Assembly: GCF_027744825.2 (NCBI RefSeq)
Contig: NC_071347.1
Location: 11,593,501 to 11,657,500 of the forward strand
From: Synchiropus splendidus
Lineage: Eukaryota; Chordata; Actinopteri; Syngnathiformes; Callionymidae
Length of the DNA stretch: 64,000 nucleotides
Direction: 5' to 3'
The notes beneath the pieces were generated by a model, which made no database searches, was not told where the DNA came from, and saw only the letters and a list, made by a program, of their open reading frames with translations. This document shows positions 12,803-24,690 of the stretch, piece after piece. Both the position numbers and the translations under genes were made by a program. Position 1 is the first letter of the stretch, and every line of letters starts with the position of its first letter.

Positions 12803-14960
12803 TTATGTCTTTGGTCAAATGTGTTGCCTAAGTATGGGTTCTTTGATTCAGTGTGTGAAGCTGATCCACGAGGTGCACCAAAGTTTGAGCTCATGGTTGT
12901 TGAGCTGTGGGGAGAGGAAACTGTTCAGATCTAAAAGTGAACCAGAGACAATACAAAGTTAACATTATGTCTCATCTACCACATACATAATGGGTAAAAT
13001 CCGACCTACGACGGCGCGTCATGATTATTAGTCATCGCCATGTGTCGATGCGTGTCGAGAAGCGTAACCAGGCTTCCTGTTTCTGAGAATGGAGAGGAAT
13101 AGGAGGCTATCAGGTTTCATACCACCCCGGCTGCTTTTGTGAACAGAGTCCTCGTGGGAATCCGCTGGCTAATTTAGGGAGGCACAACTCTGATCCAGGT
13201 CAGTGTCGAGAGGGCAAGCCAGGTCACACACAGTTCCTCACACAAGCAAAAACCTGATGTGTCATTTCCTGCCACACTTCTATTTTCACTGTGTCATTCC
13301 AGTACAAAGTCAGTCGCCTTAACACACAAAGAGAAAGGAACGCCCACTGAAATAACACTAACATTTTATTGACCGCCGTAGGAACGCAACTTAAGGACAG
13401 AAAGAAGAGCTTAGTATTCATGGGGGGCGCTTGAGAGACAGGTGAGCTACCGTGCCGCTCCACTTTGAAATGGAAAAGATGACAATTAAGGGGGGTCTCC
13501 TTTAAATCTCTGTCAAGGTAACTGTTAAATAATTCTGCATAGATGTCGCTGAGGCACATTCTCCCCACGGTGTTCACCGGGAAGTGACCTTGCTGTGGAA
13601 AGCTAGCAAAAAAAGTGGTGCCACCACATTTAAATTAAATTTGATTTTTTCATCTGTGGCCTTTCATTTGTAAGATGAGTTTTTTCATGGGAAATTTCTC
13701 AAGATTGGAGAAGAATCTATGTGTACGTTGGTTAATGGTTGAGTCTTGTTTCGTCCATTTAGACCAAATGGAACACAGCTTATCAGGTGAACCATGTCAG
13801 CTACACACATTTGTCTGGGTCGGTCAGGGTCACATTATTTAGAAATACAATGAAATAACTTGAGAGAGCCAAAGCCTTCATAATAATACACCAAGAAAAC
13901 CTTGAGTCAGATACAACTGTGACCAGTGAAGGCTGAAAAGTGTTCAATCCGTTTGAAAGCACAAGTTCACCTCTTTCAGTAGCATCTGAAAAAGCCAGAT
14001 CTTTCTTGGATGGTTTCTGGACCCAACCCAGTTCCATGTACTGCAGTGAGGTCATCTGAAGGGGGGTGGGGGGTTATATTTAGATAGAACTCTGGAGCGA
14101 ACTCACATGGACGGCCACCAGTCTGAGGCGCGGTCACAAGCCCCGCCGCTGATTTAGTACAAGATCTCCATTCTAAAACCAGCAGACAGCGTAATGGATC
14201 CAGACATTTTTTCCGTGACGCAAATCAGAACAATATTTCCCTGGTGGTTCGGAGGGGATGAAGTGAATCAATGCAAAATAAATGGATGATGATGAGACAT
14301 TAATTGTGCGCGCGCTCGAGGATGGCAGCCAAGAGCTTAAAAGGCAATCTGGGAAGCAAGGCAGCAGGGGGCACCGCGAGGGGGGCTGAGCCGTTTACCT
14401 CTGCGACTCATGGGGAACTTGCCTCAGGGATTCCCGACGCATGATCTGAATAGAGCAGTATTTGGAACAATGTTAATATGTGCCGCGGTGTGTGTTTGAT
14501 CAGTTTTAGTGCTGACGCGTCATGGGGATTGGAATATGGCAGCTTTTCTTTTCCTCCCTCTCTATAGAACAAAATCACTTTTTCTTGCAAAGGGAGAGAA
14601 TGAAGTTACTGGAGCTGAAAATATGAAAATATTAGGGGTGGGATTCGATTAAAAAAAATAATCTAGAGAATTTGTGATGAATTAATCTCAATTAATCGCA
14701 GTTTCATGGTGGAAGAATGTTTGCCACAAGAAGCCACATTTTTCAATTTGAATGAATTCGGTATATTACTGAAGCAAATGATGGAGCCATACATACATTT
14801 AAACAACAAAATATAGTTTCACAATAGCACAATAATATATATTCAAGTTTTTATATCACCTGATTTAAACTGAAGCTCTTTTAAATATTTGTATAAGAAT
14901 TTCAGTTTTACAAGAATTTCAAATAGTAGTGGAAACCCTCGTCATTATGTAGTGAAAAAC
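12803..14960. other. non-coding DNA, mostly unrecognised
   Basis: No gene is recognised. The stretch from about 14633 to 14720 (GGGGTGGGATTCGATT, then ATTAATCTCAATTAATCGCAG) looks like the end of a dispersed fish repeat, but I could not define its other boundary. Confidence 0.4.
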
Positions 14961-15010
14961 ATCCCTGAACAAAAGCAAACAGATGCTTTTGTTTGCTTTT
15001 GTTCAGGGAT
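14961..15010. repeat. perfect 21-bp inverted repeat (hairpin) with 8-base loop
   Basis: The left arm 14961..14981 starts ATCCCTGAACAAAAGC. The right arm 14990..15010 is its exact reverse complement and ends GCTTTTGTTCAGGGAT. They are separated by GATGCTTT at 14982..14989. There are no mismatches over 21 pairs, which is unusual beside the decayed repeats nearby. Either a recent inverted duplication or a structured RNA could explain it. No function is assigned. Confidence 0.85.
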
Positions 15011-15104
15011 TCCTCCATGTTTGTTGTTGTTGTTATCATCCTGGCTGCCATGTGTCTTGTGCATCAGTGTGATCAGGGGACTAGGAACTCCTGCACTGAC
15101 AAAG

Positions 15105-15137
15105 ATTAAATTAAATTAAATTAAATTAAATTAAATT
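15105..15137. repeat. (ATTAA)n microsatellite
   Basis: About six and a half uninterrupted copies of the five-base unit TTAAA. Confidence 0.9.
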
Positions 15138-16605
15138 CCCACCACCAGAAAATACATATAAATTGTGCTCAGGCAAACAAACATGGCAGTGATGAAAGAT
15201 AAAGAATCATTTATTTGAATATATATATTTTTATTCAATTGAAAATAAGAGAAAAACTGTTCGAATTTGGGCTCATTGAGAATGTGAGGACTTCCTAAAG
15301 TACAAACTCAGAGCAAGTGATGAAGTGACGCTGGTTAACAAACGTATTCAAGGCAGACATGCGGTAACAAGCAGTTTGTTAACATCTTGTCCCGCTGAAT
15401 CTGTGCTACCTGTTCACACCGCGTCTTCATAATCAGCCCGCACGACAGCAGGCAATGAATTGGATTTATCCTCCATCAATTTTTACTGGTTCGCAAACTC
15501 CACAGCAGCTCTCGAGAGAATTACCACATTGCTGCTTCTGGCGCCACTGCAGCACCATACCATGATGTTTATAGTCCATATAACGTCTCCTTGCTTATTT
15601 TATTGCTCTTTTATGCCTTCCCCTGCTATGCAGCATATCCAGCGCACACAACAGGTTTACTGTCTATCAGAGGCAAGACTGCCAAACAATACAATAATGC
15701 TGTGTTAATGCACATAAAAAAGTCGGTAAAATGAACAGCAAATTCAACAAATAGGAAGATTCTGAGACGCTGCCAAAGATGAGCTGCCGGGGCAAGAGAA
15801 GAGAGGAGGAGCCGAGGTGTATCACTCCAAATGCCAGGGGTGATTCATGAACTTAAGCTACATCTGTCAGTGTAGTGAGCTTAGTGCGCAGATTTGCGAA
15901 GGTTAGCTTCATTATCGGAGCACAAACAGGGATTGAGCAAATGAAGACCTGCAACGGCAACAGGCCGGAAGATTAACAGTGACTCGGGCTGTTGTTCACT
16001 GAATGGACTTCGAAAGACTTTAATGACATTGATTTCCAATCGGATAAAATCTCAAGTTTACCGTCCCGTGATTAATTCATCTCGTTTCGCATTTGCCGCT
16101 TTAATGGCTCCCAAAATGCAGAGGTCACCCGCATCGACGTAATGGAGGAAAACAAAACCGTGGGGGTGACTGGAGCGGCGGAAGGCAGCCGGTCAATTTA
16201 TCGATCATTTTTGTCAGGAGTTTCCATACAGAACAAGTGACTTGGAGAAAAAAAATCGGTTTTCACCTATTGGTGACGTACAAATTGATACATGGGAAAA
16301 TAATGACAACCGCAACAACGGACAAACCAAATCTCGTCTCGATGCTGCTGGACTCACACACATGATTTATGAAGTGGTTTAGTGCTCATGTTCTGGGGTT
16401 CGTTGCTTGGTAACGTCACTTCATGACATCCAATTTCATGCCCGTCCATCCAGCTACTTTCAGCTTGCTTTATCATGACTATTGGTCATGCTAGGTATCG
16501 TAGCTGACCAGTGGGATTAAAAAAAGAAATCACACATACTTGTGTTTTTGTCTGTGTTCACAGATGATCTTTAACCAACCAAACCACAATTTAAGACACC
16601 TTCAC
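15138..16605. other. non-coding DNA, no gene recognised
   Basis: No frame above 82 codons, no recognised repeat. Confidence 0.45.
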
Positions 16606-17422
16606 CTTCTTCTGCCGCTTATCCAGGGTCGGGTCGTGGAGGCAGCATTCGGAGCAAGGAAGCCCAAACTTCCCGATCCGCACAAACCTCCTCCAGCTCT
16701 TCCCGGGGGATCCCGAGGCGTTCCCAGGCCAGACCAGAGACATGATCTCTCCAGCGAGTCCTGGGTCTTCCCCGGGGTCTCCTCCCGGTAGGACATGCCC
16801 GGAACACCTCCCCAGGGAGGTGTCCAGGGGGCATCCGGATCAGATGCCAGAGCCACCTCTGCTGGTTCCTCTGGATGTGGAGGAGCAGCGGCTCCACCCC
16901 GAGCTCCTCCCGGATGACCGAACTCCTCACCCTATCTCTAAGGGTGCGCCCAGCCACCCTGCGGAGGAAACTCATCTCAGCCGCTTGTATCCGCGATCTC
17001 ATCCTTTCGGTCACTACCCAAAGCTCGTGACCATAGGTGAGGGTGGGGACGTAGATCGATCGGTAAATCCAGAGCTTCGTCTTGTGACTCAGCTCCCTCT
17101 TCACCACGACGGTCCGATACCAACCCGCACCAACCTGTCTATCAATCTCACGCTCGGCTGCAAACCGCCCCAGTGGATGCTGAAGGTCCCGGTCCGATGA
17201 GGCCAGCAGAACAACATCGTCTGCAAACCGCAGAGATGAAATTTTGTGGTTCCCGAACCGGATCCCCTCCGACCCCTGGCTACGCCTCGAAATTCTGTCC
17301 ATAAAAGTGATGAACAGAACCGGTGACAAAGGGCAGCCCTGGCGGAGACCAACATGCACCGGGAACAAGTCTGATTCACTGCCGGTGATGGGAACCATGC
17401 TCCTGCTCCGGTCATACAAGGA
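16606..17422 (-). mobile_element. Rex3 (RTE-clade) LINE, 5'-truncated and internally deleted
   Basis: This is the best-preserved retrotransposon of the window, on the minus strand. The plus strand around 17323 contains CGGTGACAAAGGGCAGCCCT, which agrees with the conserved Rex3 reverse-transcriptase primer site used across fish. The coding part runs from inside the RT domain to the natural C-terminus and stop. It is followed by a short tail (GCGGCAGAAGAAGGTGAAGG) and no poly-A, as usual for RTE elements. The 5' half, with endonuclease and early RT motifs, is missing; dead-on-arrival 5' truncation is normal for LINEs. Two related, older fragments lie at 12.3 and 46.9 kb. Confidence 0.88.
16619..17419 (-). 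pseudogene. Rex3 reverse-transcriptase C-terminal half, in-frame internal deletion
   Basis: An uninterrupted 266-codon frame. Residues 24-36 read GLRQGCPLSPVLF and residues 65-68 are FADD, the catalytic centre of the reverse transcriptase. After residue 89 (GRFAAE) the sequence jumps to REIDRQVGAG. The stretch that should hold the conserved GxxxxxxKTE/LG-type motifs and a (E)EFKYLG segment is absent. The join lies near 17152. The region after about residue 105 (VVVKRELSHKTKLWIYRSIY, then the Arg-rich GRRPRGRPRTRWRD) is the typical C-terminal zinc-free tail of this family and ends PPRPDPG. The ATG is a chance start inside the RT domain. The product would not be active: the N-terminal endonuclease and part of the palm/thumb are missing. 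The frame is intact only because the deletion length is a multiple of three and the insertion is fairly young. Confidence 0.85.
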
Positions 17423-18870
17423 GCGGATTAAATTAATTCATAAATAAATAAATTAAAACAATTAAAGTCTGGCACATATTTGAAGCTTTCAACTTTCATA
17501 AAGGTAAATGTATATGGTCTGGTCTGTTAGATCACTACTATTGAAGAAAACAACGATAAGGTCATATAACACATGCTTCATCGGACTAGGACGTGAAATA
17601 TCGGGACCTTTGCCCACAGTTGAGAACTGATGAATTACCAAAGTACCGACTCGTTCTTCTGTGTTTGTGAGAGGAGCAGTGAGCCGCTGAAGGAGGCCAT
17701 CGCACAGCGCTACAGTAGTCGCTGTCACTTCAGACGTTCTGATGAAGATAATCACAGTCGACAACTGTGGATAATGACTCCAGCACTCTGGCGCGTGCAG
17801 CCTTAACAATGTCTCATTCTGGCTGTCGGCAGGTCTCGCAGAGACGTCATGAACAAATGGAAATTTTTTTCATCCCTGAAAGTGAATGTCGGACAGCGCT
17901 GCACATCTAGAATCCAATTAAAATGCTAAAGCTAAGGCTGACGGCGGGATATGTGCTTTTTTGGAAACCCAAGATCTTCAAGCTAATGACTTATTTTCTG
18001 GGATGTATTCATTTGCTGAGAACTCAGTGCAGCATTACGAAGCAGCAAGTTCGCTGAATGCACTCGGCAGCTTCCTTTATTTTTAATTTTTTTCCAGGCA
18101 TAAATGGTTACATTTTTCCCCCGATAAATGAGAAACACCATGAAAAAAACAAATACTTTTGGAGGCATTCCCAATCTCACTCGACAAACAACGAAAACCT
18201 GGAGCTAAAGAACACAAACATGGGAGTACGGAAGTAATTTCACCGCTTTGGTAAATAATGAGAATGTAATGGTCTATTAAATTTAAGCACTTTCACACGC
18301 CTGCCATGCTTTCGCCGGCTCTCCAGACGCACACCAAAGCATTATCACTAGGTTGCGCAAAGCTCCATTATCATCCTCCTCCAAAGGTTAAGCTGCATTC
18401 CCCGTGTCACAGACAACTTCACAAATGTGCTACCTACTGTATGAAGTGAGCGTCTTTACCAACCTTTCCAAACTGCAACAGGACTAAGGTCTGCATGACA
18501 TGAGTGTGTGTTTTGAAAGAAAGAAGAGAACGGAGAAAATGTTCCAACATTCAAGATGACCTCAATAAAACCTGCTGCCTCCACCTACTGGCTTTTCATT
18601 TCCCATCCGTGGCATAAGGCGAAGACCATTACTGCCCTCAGTAACAATGCAACACATCAGTCAGATGATGTGCAGTGGTTGAGCAACAAGGACCGTGGCC
18701 GTGGCAGCCAATCACTAAGACCAATAAGAACGAAGTCGGATGATACCAGTATAGATGCCACACAGTATGGATGTCTGTGTGGTACTGTGGCAGTGTGGGT
18801 TCCCAATGGAAACAATTAACAGCAACCTAGTGCCAAACATGGAGCGCACCATATGTAAGCAGTGTAAAGT
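17423..18870. other. non-coding DNA, no gene recognised
   Basis: AT-rich sequence flanks the Rex3 insertion (AATTAATTCATAAATAAATA). Otherwise only short frames with no recognised domain. Confidence 0.45.
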
Positions 18871-19965
18871 TGTGTTCATACCAAATGCGACTTGGCGCCG
18901 CTTGTTGTGCAACTCTCCAGGGCAACAGTCAAAGTCAATTCCCGATGCCAATTCAGTCTCACTGCAAAGGTGTCACATATCGACTATCGTGAAGTGGACT
19001 TTTGGATGTAGAAGTCAAGTACAAGTTGTCTTGAGGGCGTGTCAGCCGAGTCCGATGCTTCTCCTCCCGTGTGACATTATAAAATACACCACACCAACGG
19101 GCCACAGACAACCGGGAAATAAATAGTCGGGGACTATGATTTCTGCAACCTTGGAATCACGGACGGAATCGCACAATTGGTTGATTACAAAAATATACAT
19201 GGAATATTGTGGAATTTAACATAATATGGAAGAGGCACGTGCTTTCTGGGAAAAGTAGTGAGTAGGGAAGCGACTCTAGAAGGCACACGCCTGCATCTTA
19301 CATCAGGATGAGCGTCATTCTACACACACCATCATCATATTCAGTCTCTGCAGCCATCAAGTGTTCCTCCACGATAAATGCTTTGGTACGTAGCGTGTCA
19401 AGAGTGAGCGTTTCGATTGGTCGAATGTGTCGTCTCAAGTGAAAAAATAAAAGCCGCAATTTTGCTCAGCAAAATAACACTGCTGATGTGCAGAGTAAAA
19501 AAAAAAAAAACATGCAAAATATTTGCATTAAAAATATACTGTCTGGTGTGCAAGAAGCATTGGGGCTGGAGTTTGGACAGTTCTAATCGCTACATCACGG
19601 TGGTACCTGACACTTATAGTACCTTAGGCTTGATCATTCAAGGTCCTATATACACTAGGTGACATCAAAAGGAATAGTCAGGGCAAAAGGAGCGCCAGCC
19701 CGTGGCTTCACCAAAAATGTCAACACAGTCTTTCTGTCAAGTGGCACGCTGCCTGTGAGAACATGTTTGCAATGAACAACATGTTCGGATTTTGAAGTTG
19801 ATGCAACAGATATAGGCTGAAATGTATTACTTGAAACGTGCAGCGACACCCACCTTGCCACATCCCTTGTTCTACGTGTCGAGGGTTGTTGTAAGTAATT
19901 GCGCCACTATATGGACGATGTAAATCAGTTGCTTTTGTCGCACATTGCGTTTGGTGTGAAGAGAC
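18871..19965. mobile_element. candidate DNA transposon bounded by TTCAYACCAAAYGCRA ends
   Basis: The left end reads TTCATACCAAATGCGACTTG. The right end, reverse-complemented, reads TTCACACCAAACGCAATGTG. This type of end is common in fish repeats. The roughly 1.1 kb between them has no recognisable transposase. I could not define a target duplication, so these may instead be two separate relics. Confidence 0.35.
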
Positions 19966-22331
19966 CTCAAGAAAACCAGAGCTAACATGAGTGCTAAGCT
20001 AAAACAGAACCACCACAACCACACGTGTTTGTGAAAATTGTGAATAGTCTGGCATGGATGTAAAGTATGCACCTTCATTATATTGTGACTGTTGAATAAA
20101 ACGTTTTTAGAGTCACATATTTTGACATTTTCTTTGTGAAGCCCTTTACAACAATGTGAAATTATCACCCTGTTTCTTTCTAGTAAACTGAGTGGATTGT
20201 CACTCTGTTAACATCTGTAGTCACTGTCATACTCGTAAAAAAACACCCTCAAACAAAAGTTCCATAACGCACTGCAACACTTTCCCACAAGCTTCCTAAA
20301 ATAGTTCATGTGATCCAGAGTAAGACAAGGCTTGCATAGCGACCAGACTGACCTGTGACACAAATGTTGGCGCAGGTTCTGTGACTTTTCAAGACGAAAT
20401 TGAAACAGGATTACAACTGGAAACACATCATCAACATCTGCTGCTTCAAAACCACAGCTGTTTCCTCCAAAGCACCGAGCAACACTGGCACCACTTTTAA
20501 ACCACGGGCCATCAAAGCAAATACCTCCCGTTTTATTTCCGGGTGGGGGTTTGAATGAAAATAGGACACAAGTGAGGAATCCACACGCCTCACAAAGATC
20601 TGCTTAACGAAATGAAGAGCAGATCTGTGAGAGGAACACATCCCCTGCTGTGGCCCTGAATGAATAAATTGTGGTTGTGTCTCTTTATTGTGCATAGATT
20701 TTTTTTTTCCCCGCCTGGTGCCATGAGCTCATTTCATTGAAATTTAAATGATATTTCGAGACACCACTGTAGAAGGGGCCTATCGATGAGTTTCATCCAT
20801 TTGGGCGGCAAGTATAGGAACCGAGTGCACGAGGGAGGTCACATGACACCTTCAGGTGGGGAATCTGGCGGTTCTGCGTAGCAGTGCATCACAACTATAT
20901 TCGCTCCGGACTAGACTCATTGTCGTGTTTCATGCCATGTAGAGGTTGCTTAGGAGATTCCACACATGCGGTTTGTTGGAGGAATTTTTCATGGGACACT
21001 ACCAGACTATCCAACCACAGTGGGGCGATAGAGTGCACTCTGATTCACACGCCCTGTTGTCAGAGACAGATGTGTATTTGACAATGAATCCACAAGGTTC
21101 AGATGAAACGAGTCTCGTGCCTGGCTCCCACCGTCCTGGTTGCTGCGTGCCATGCCTCTCATTAATTTCCAGTCAGTATTTGACCAATGTCAGAGTATTT
21201 GCTCGACTGACACTGACAACTTGGCCTTTAAGAAACAGACTAATTGCTTTGGCCTTTGTGAAAATATGTTGAAGCTTCATCTCAAGACTAGTAAGAATGC
21301 AATTAAACCCAGCAAAGGACTCAGGAAAGTGATAACTATCGAGTCAACCCTGGAAGAAATAGACTTTCCAGGCTAAATGGGAAGAGTGTGACTTTGGTTT
21401 GCGCCATTCCTTTGTTCGCGAACAATGCAAGAATTCTCACTGGTTCAGTAGGAGTTAACAACAGAACTGACGGTATATGACAAGGTCAAACGGCTGTTTT
21501 TGTTCTTTTCAGCCATGAACTTTAGGAGAAAACCATGTATTAGTTATCTTGGGATCTTTTAAAAAGGTTCCAGAGTCATTCAAAAACATTCACACCCTTA
21601 AGTCATGCCAACATAAACCACTTCAGGATGTTCCGCTTTTGTCTCCATTCCATTTGAATCCCAGAATAGTTTTCACTTAATTTTCCTGACACTTAAGTTG
21701 AATCACAGACTTTTGGAAATAATATAGTGATAGAATTTTTCAATATTTTTCAGTCTACACAAAGCAATTTAGGTGCTGTAAGAAGGTGCAGAAACGCTTT
21801 CTGTCAGTACAATTTTGGGGCTAATTTGTTTCAGTGAGTGAGCGTCCACGATCACGAATGCACTCGTATTGAACTTAGCAAGTTTGTTAGCCTTATATCT
21901 AGTCAAAATATGTCATCCCATTTGATTTAAGGTAAATTCACTTCAGGAATGACATGCACAAGCAAGATGCAGGGACTAATTTGATGACGATACCTCTTAA
22001 ATAAGTTGTTTTTTCACTTGTGCTATGGGCAGATTTTTTTCATTTATTTCACGAGTGGATGACTTTTTGTAGTACGGCGATACAGTATGTTTCTAGAGTC
22101 ATCTGTGACACCTTCAAGAGAAGCGCTTGAGCTTGACTTTCTGTTTGCCTCCTGTCACAACTGTGATAGTACAATGAATAGTATTGATTCCAAGGAAAAG
22201 TGTTGATGTGTACAATGCTCATGAAAAAAATTGAGATGTGTTATTTAATGGATTTTTTTGTTCAGCCCTACAGTTTTGCATTTCAAGCTGGGGTAGATAG
22301 TGTTCGCAAGTTTAGTTGCCTCATCAAAATA
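19966..22331. other. non-coding DNA, no gene recognised
   Basis: Frames of at most about 108 codons with no recognisable domain. No repeat identified. Confidence 0.45.
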
Positions 22332-22636
22332 CAAGTAACATCCGACTTACGACTGGGATTGGTTCCGACCAACCGGTCGTAAGTCAGATTGGACGTAAGT
22401 GGAATGCCATTTAAAACAGCCGCCGCATGGGTTATAGGTGCTACTGTAGTGGTAGATCACTGTGTGAGAGTGAGATGCTGGATACTGTGCTGCCGTAACT
22501 GTCGTACGCGATGCCAGGCTGCTACGTGCTGCGGTGCCAGACACTGAATAAAAAATAAATAAATAAGCATCTGCTGGCCGTGATCGTAAGTACAGGTGGA
22601 TGTAAGCTGAGCAGGTCGGAAGTCGGATGTTACTTG
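22332..22636. mobile_element. Tigger/pogo-like MITE copy A, 305 bp
   Basis: Terminal inverted repeats CAAGTAACATCCGACTTACG and (reverse-complemented right end) CAAGTAACATCCGACTTCCG differ at one position over 20 bases. TA flanks both sides (22330-22331 and 22637-22638). The interior is almost identical in layout to the copy at 28300..28605. No transposase is present. The ends and the TA target indicate the Tc1/mariner superfamily, and the CCGACTTACGAC motif is Tigger-like. Confidence 0.8.
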
Positions 22637-23463
22637 TATCGATGAAGATCCTAGAAAACCTATCTCACAACACACACATTCAAACCAACACACAACGGAG
22701 CGAGCATCTAAAAAAGGTTTGGGACGATGTGCGAAAAAAACAGCCGACTAGTGATTGGCTCTCAGGTCGCACCTGGATACCGCCACTCGCCGCCATCTCA
22801 CCATTCGAGCCGTTGAATCGACGACAGCATGTTGAGGACACGTATGAATTAACAACTGCTTGTTTCATGGTAATAATTAAAAAAAAAAAGCTCATGACAC
22901 CATTGCTGGTGTCTAAATAGGTCAGAGGAGGCTGTTTTATCCGCATGCCAAAGAGGCGGGTCTTTTGTTTGACAGTGAAACGCTTGCAGATGCTTCTCCC
23001 GACGTGAGGCCTTTGGTCTATAATGGGAGGCTGGAACCATGTGATTGACGAGTGGCTCCACCTCATCCATCAGAGGCGGCACAAACAGGCCTGACACTGC
23101 CAGGATCACTCCCGAGTGGCCGGGGCCGCCACAACCCGGAGCTATATTTGCCAGCTGACATTACGCCGTTGCTCCTCCGTGACGTTCGCACAGCCTCCCC
23201 CCCACTTCTTTGTGTAATGAAGCTCCTCACACACAATTAAAGTTGGATACTCAGATCTAGAATTGTATGTTTCTCTATCTCCACACCCCCAGCCAGAGCA
23301 GCCGGCTCTTTTTTAAGACAGTAGATGCGAGCCTGATGTTGAGGTCAAAGTGATCGTGAACAGAATTAAGGAAGGAAAGTGAGCAGGGCTTCTGAGAATG
23401 TGGTCCTGATTCAAACCACCACATTAAAATCAGTCTGTAACATCGTCGGTGCATATTGTAGAC

Positions 23464-24155
23464 CAGTGATTCTTCACCATAGGGCCGGGGCCCATGGTTG
23501 GGACGTGAGCGCACCCTAGACAGCTGCTTCCGTGAAATGCTCAGCTTCAATACACTAGCCACATATGGTGGCAGTAGTGTGCCACTGAATTGACTTGACA
23601 GCTGTAAATAGTTGGCATAGTTAGCGATAGTTAACAACTATGGAGTACTGGAAAAGAAAAAAAATGATAAAGAAAGTGATGGAGCGTCCAACAATAAAAA
23701 CTTGGAGCAGTTTTTAAAATTGAAATGAGTTATCACATTTTATTTTATATACTTTAGTTTTACACTTTAGTGTAAAATTTACACTTTAGTTTATTTATGA
23801 AAAAGAAAATATATTTTTCATAGTTAGACGATTTATTATATTTATTTTATTTATGAAGTACAGTTATTCCAATTTACTCAACAGTTAACATTAAGGGATT
23901 TTTTTTTTCTTTAGCAAATTTGAACATGACGTGTACCTGCTTCTGCTGCTGGTTGAACTTTTCGATGACAAATATCGTGCCGCTGATCACATGGTTTCAT
24001 GTCATTTTACAAGGTTTTGGTTTGTTTACATGTGTGGTTATTGAACACAAATGATATCAGTAATGACAGTTATGAATCAGTTCTACTCTTTGAATGGGCC
24101 CTGGAGCATTTGTTCTGGAGAAGGTGGGACCTGAGATCAAAGAGGTTCAGAAGCC
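23464..24155. mobile_element. hAT-like non-autonomous element, copy 1 (about 690 bp)
   Basis: It begins CAGTGATTCTTCACCATAGG, a Charlie/hAT-style end, and finishes around AGAGGTTCAGAAG, the diverged inverted counterpart. The same sequence order recurs at 41321..41930: GGGCC..GGGCCC near the left end, TTTATTTATGAAAAAGAAAA in the middle, then CTGCTTCTGCTGCTGGTTG and TGGTTATTGAACACAAATGA. This proves a dispersed repeat. No transposase frame survives. Exact ends and the 8-bp target duplication were not established. Confidence 0.65.
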
Positions 24156-24214
24156 CTTTTGAAGTCCCCACTTTGAAATGCAAGACACTATTCCGAACTA
24201 TTCCTAACCCAAAT

Positions 24215-24281
<67 letters not shown>

Positions 24282-24294
24282 GGATGGATGGATG

Positions 24295-24332
<38 letters not shown>

Positions 24333-24655
24333 TAGATGGATGGATGGATGGATGGATGGATAGATGGATGGACAGACGGACAGATAGATAGATAGATAGA
24401 TAGATGGGTGGATGGATGGATGGATGGATGGATGGATAGACAGACAGACAGTTAGACAGACAGATGATAGATAGATAGATAGATGGACGGACGGACGGAC
24501 AGATAGATAGAAAGATGGATGGATGGATAGACAGACAGACAGTTAGACAGACAGATAGATAGATAGATAGATAGAAAGATAGATGGATAGATAGATGGAT
24601 GGATGGATGGATGATGGATAGACAGACAGACAGATAGATAGATAGATAGATAGAT
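24215..24655. repeat. compound tetranucleotide microsatellite (GATA/GATG/GACA), about 440 bp
   Basis: Blocks of GATA, GATG and GACA with some GACG units alternate for roughly 440 bases. The order GATA-GATG-GACA recurs several times, suggesting segmental slippage of higher-order blocks. It abuts a retroposon 3' tail at 24652..24690, read on the minus strand, so the array probably grew out of that tail. Confidence 0.97.
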
Positions 24656-24690
24656 ACTTTATTAATCTCCGAAGAGAAATTCCCTTTTAT
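24652..24690 (-). mobile_element. 3' tail of a fish LINE/SINE that seeds the microsatellite
   Basis: On the minus strand the stretch reads GAATTTCTCTTCGGAGATTAATAAAGTATC and runs directly into (TATC)n. This is the familiar ending of a fish retroposon family whose tail consists of short tandem repeats. Only about 35-40 bases of body remain, an extreme 5' truncation. The exact family is not resolved. Confidence 0.6.

Noticed and set aside
12224..12818. Overlapping frames of 104-122 codons on both strands
   Set aside because: The underlying DNA aligns with a decayed RTE LINE in plus orientation. None of the frames matches the element's protein over more than short stretches.
16742..17200. 152-codon plus-strand open frame
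   Set aside because: It is the antisense shadow of the Rex3 reverse-transcriptase frame.
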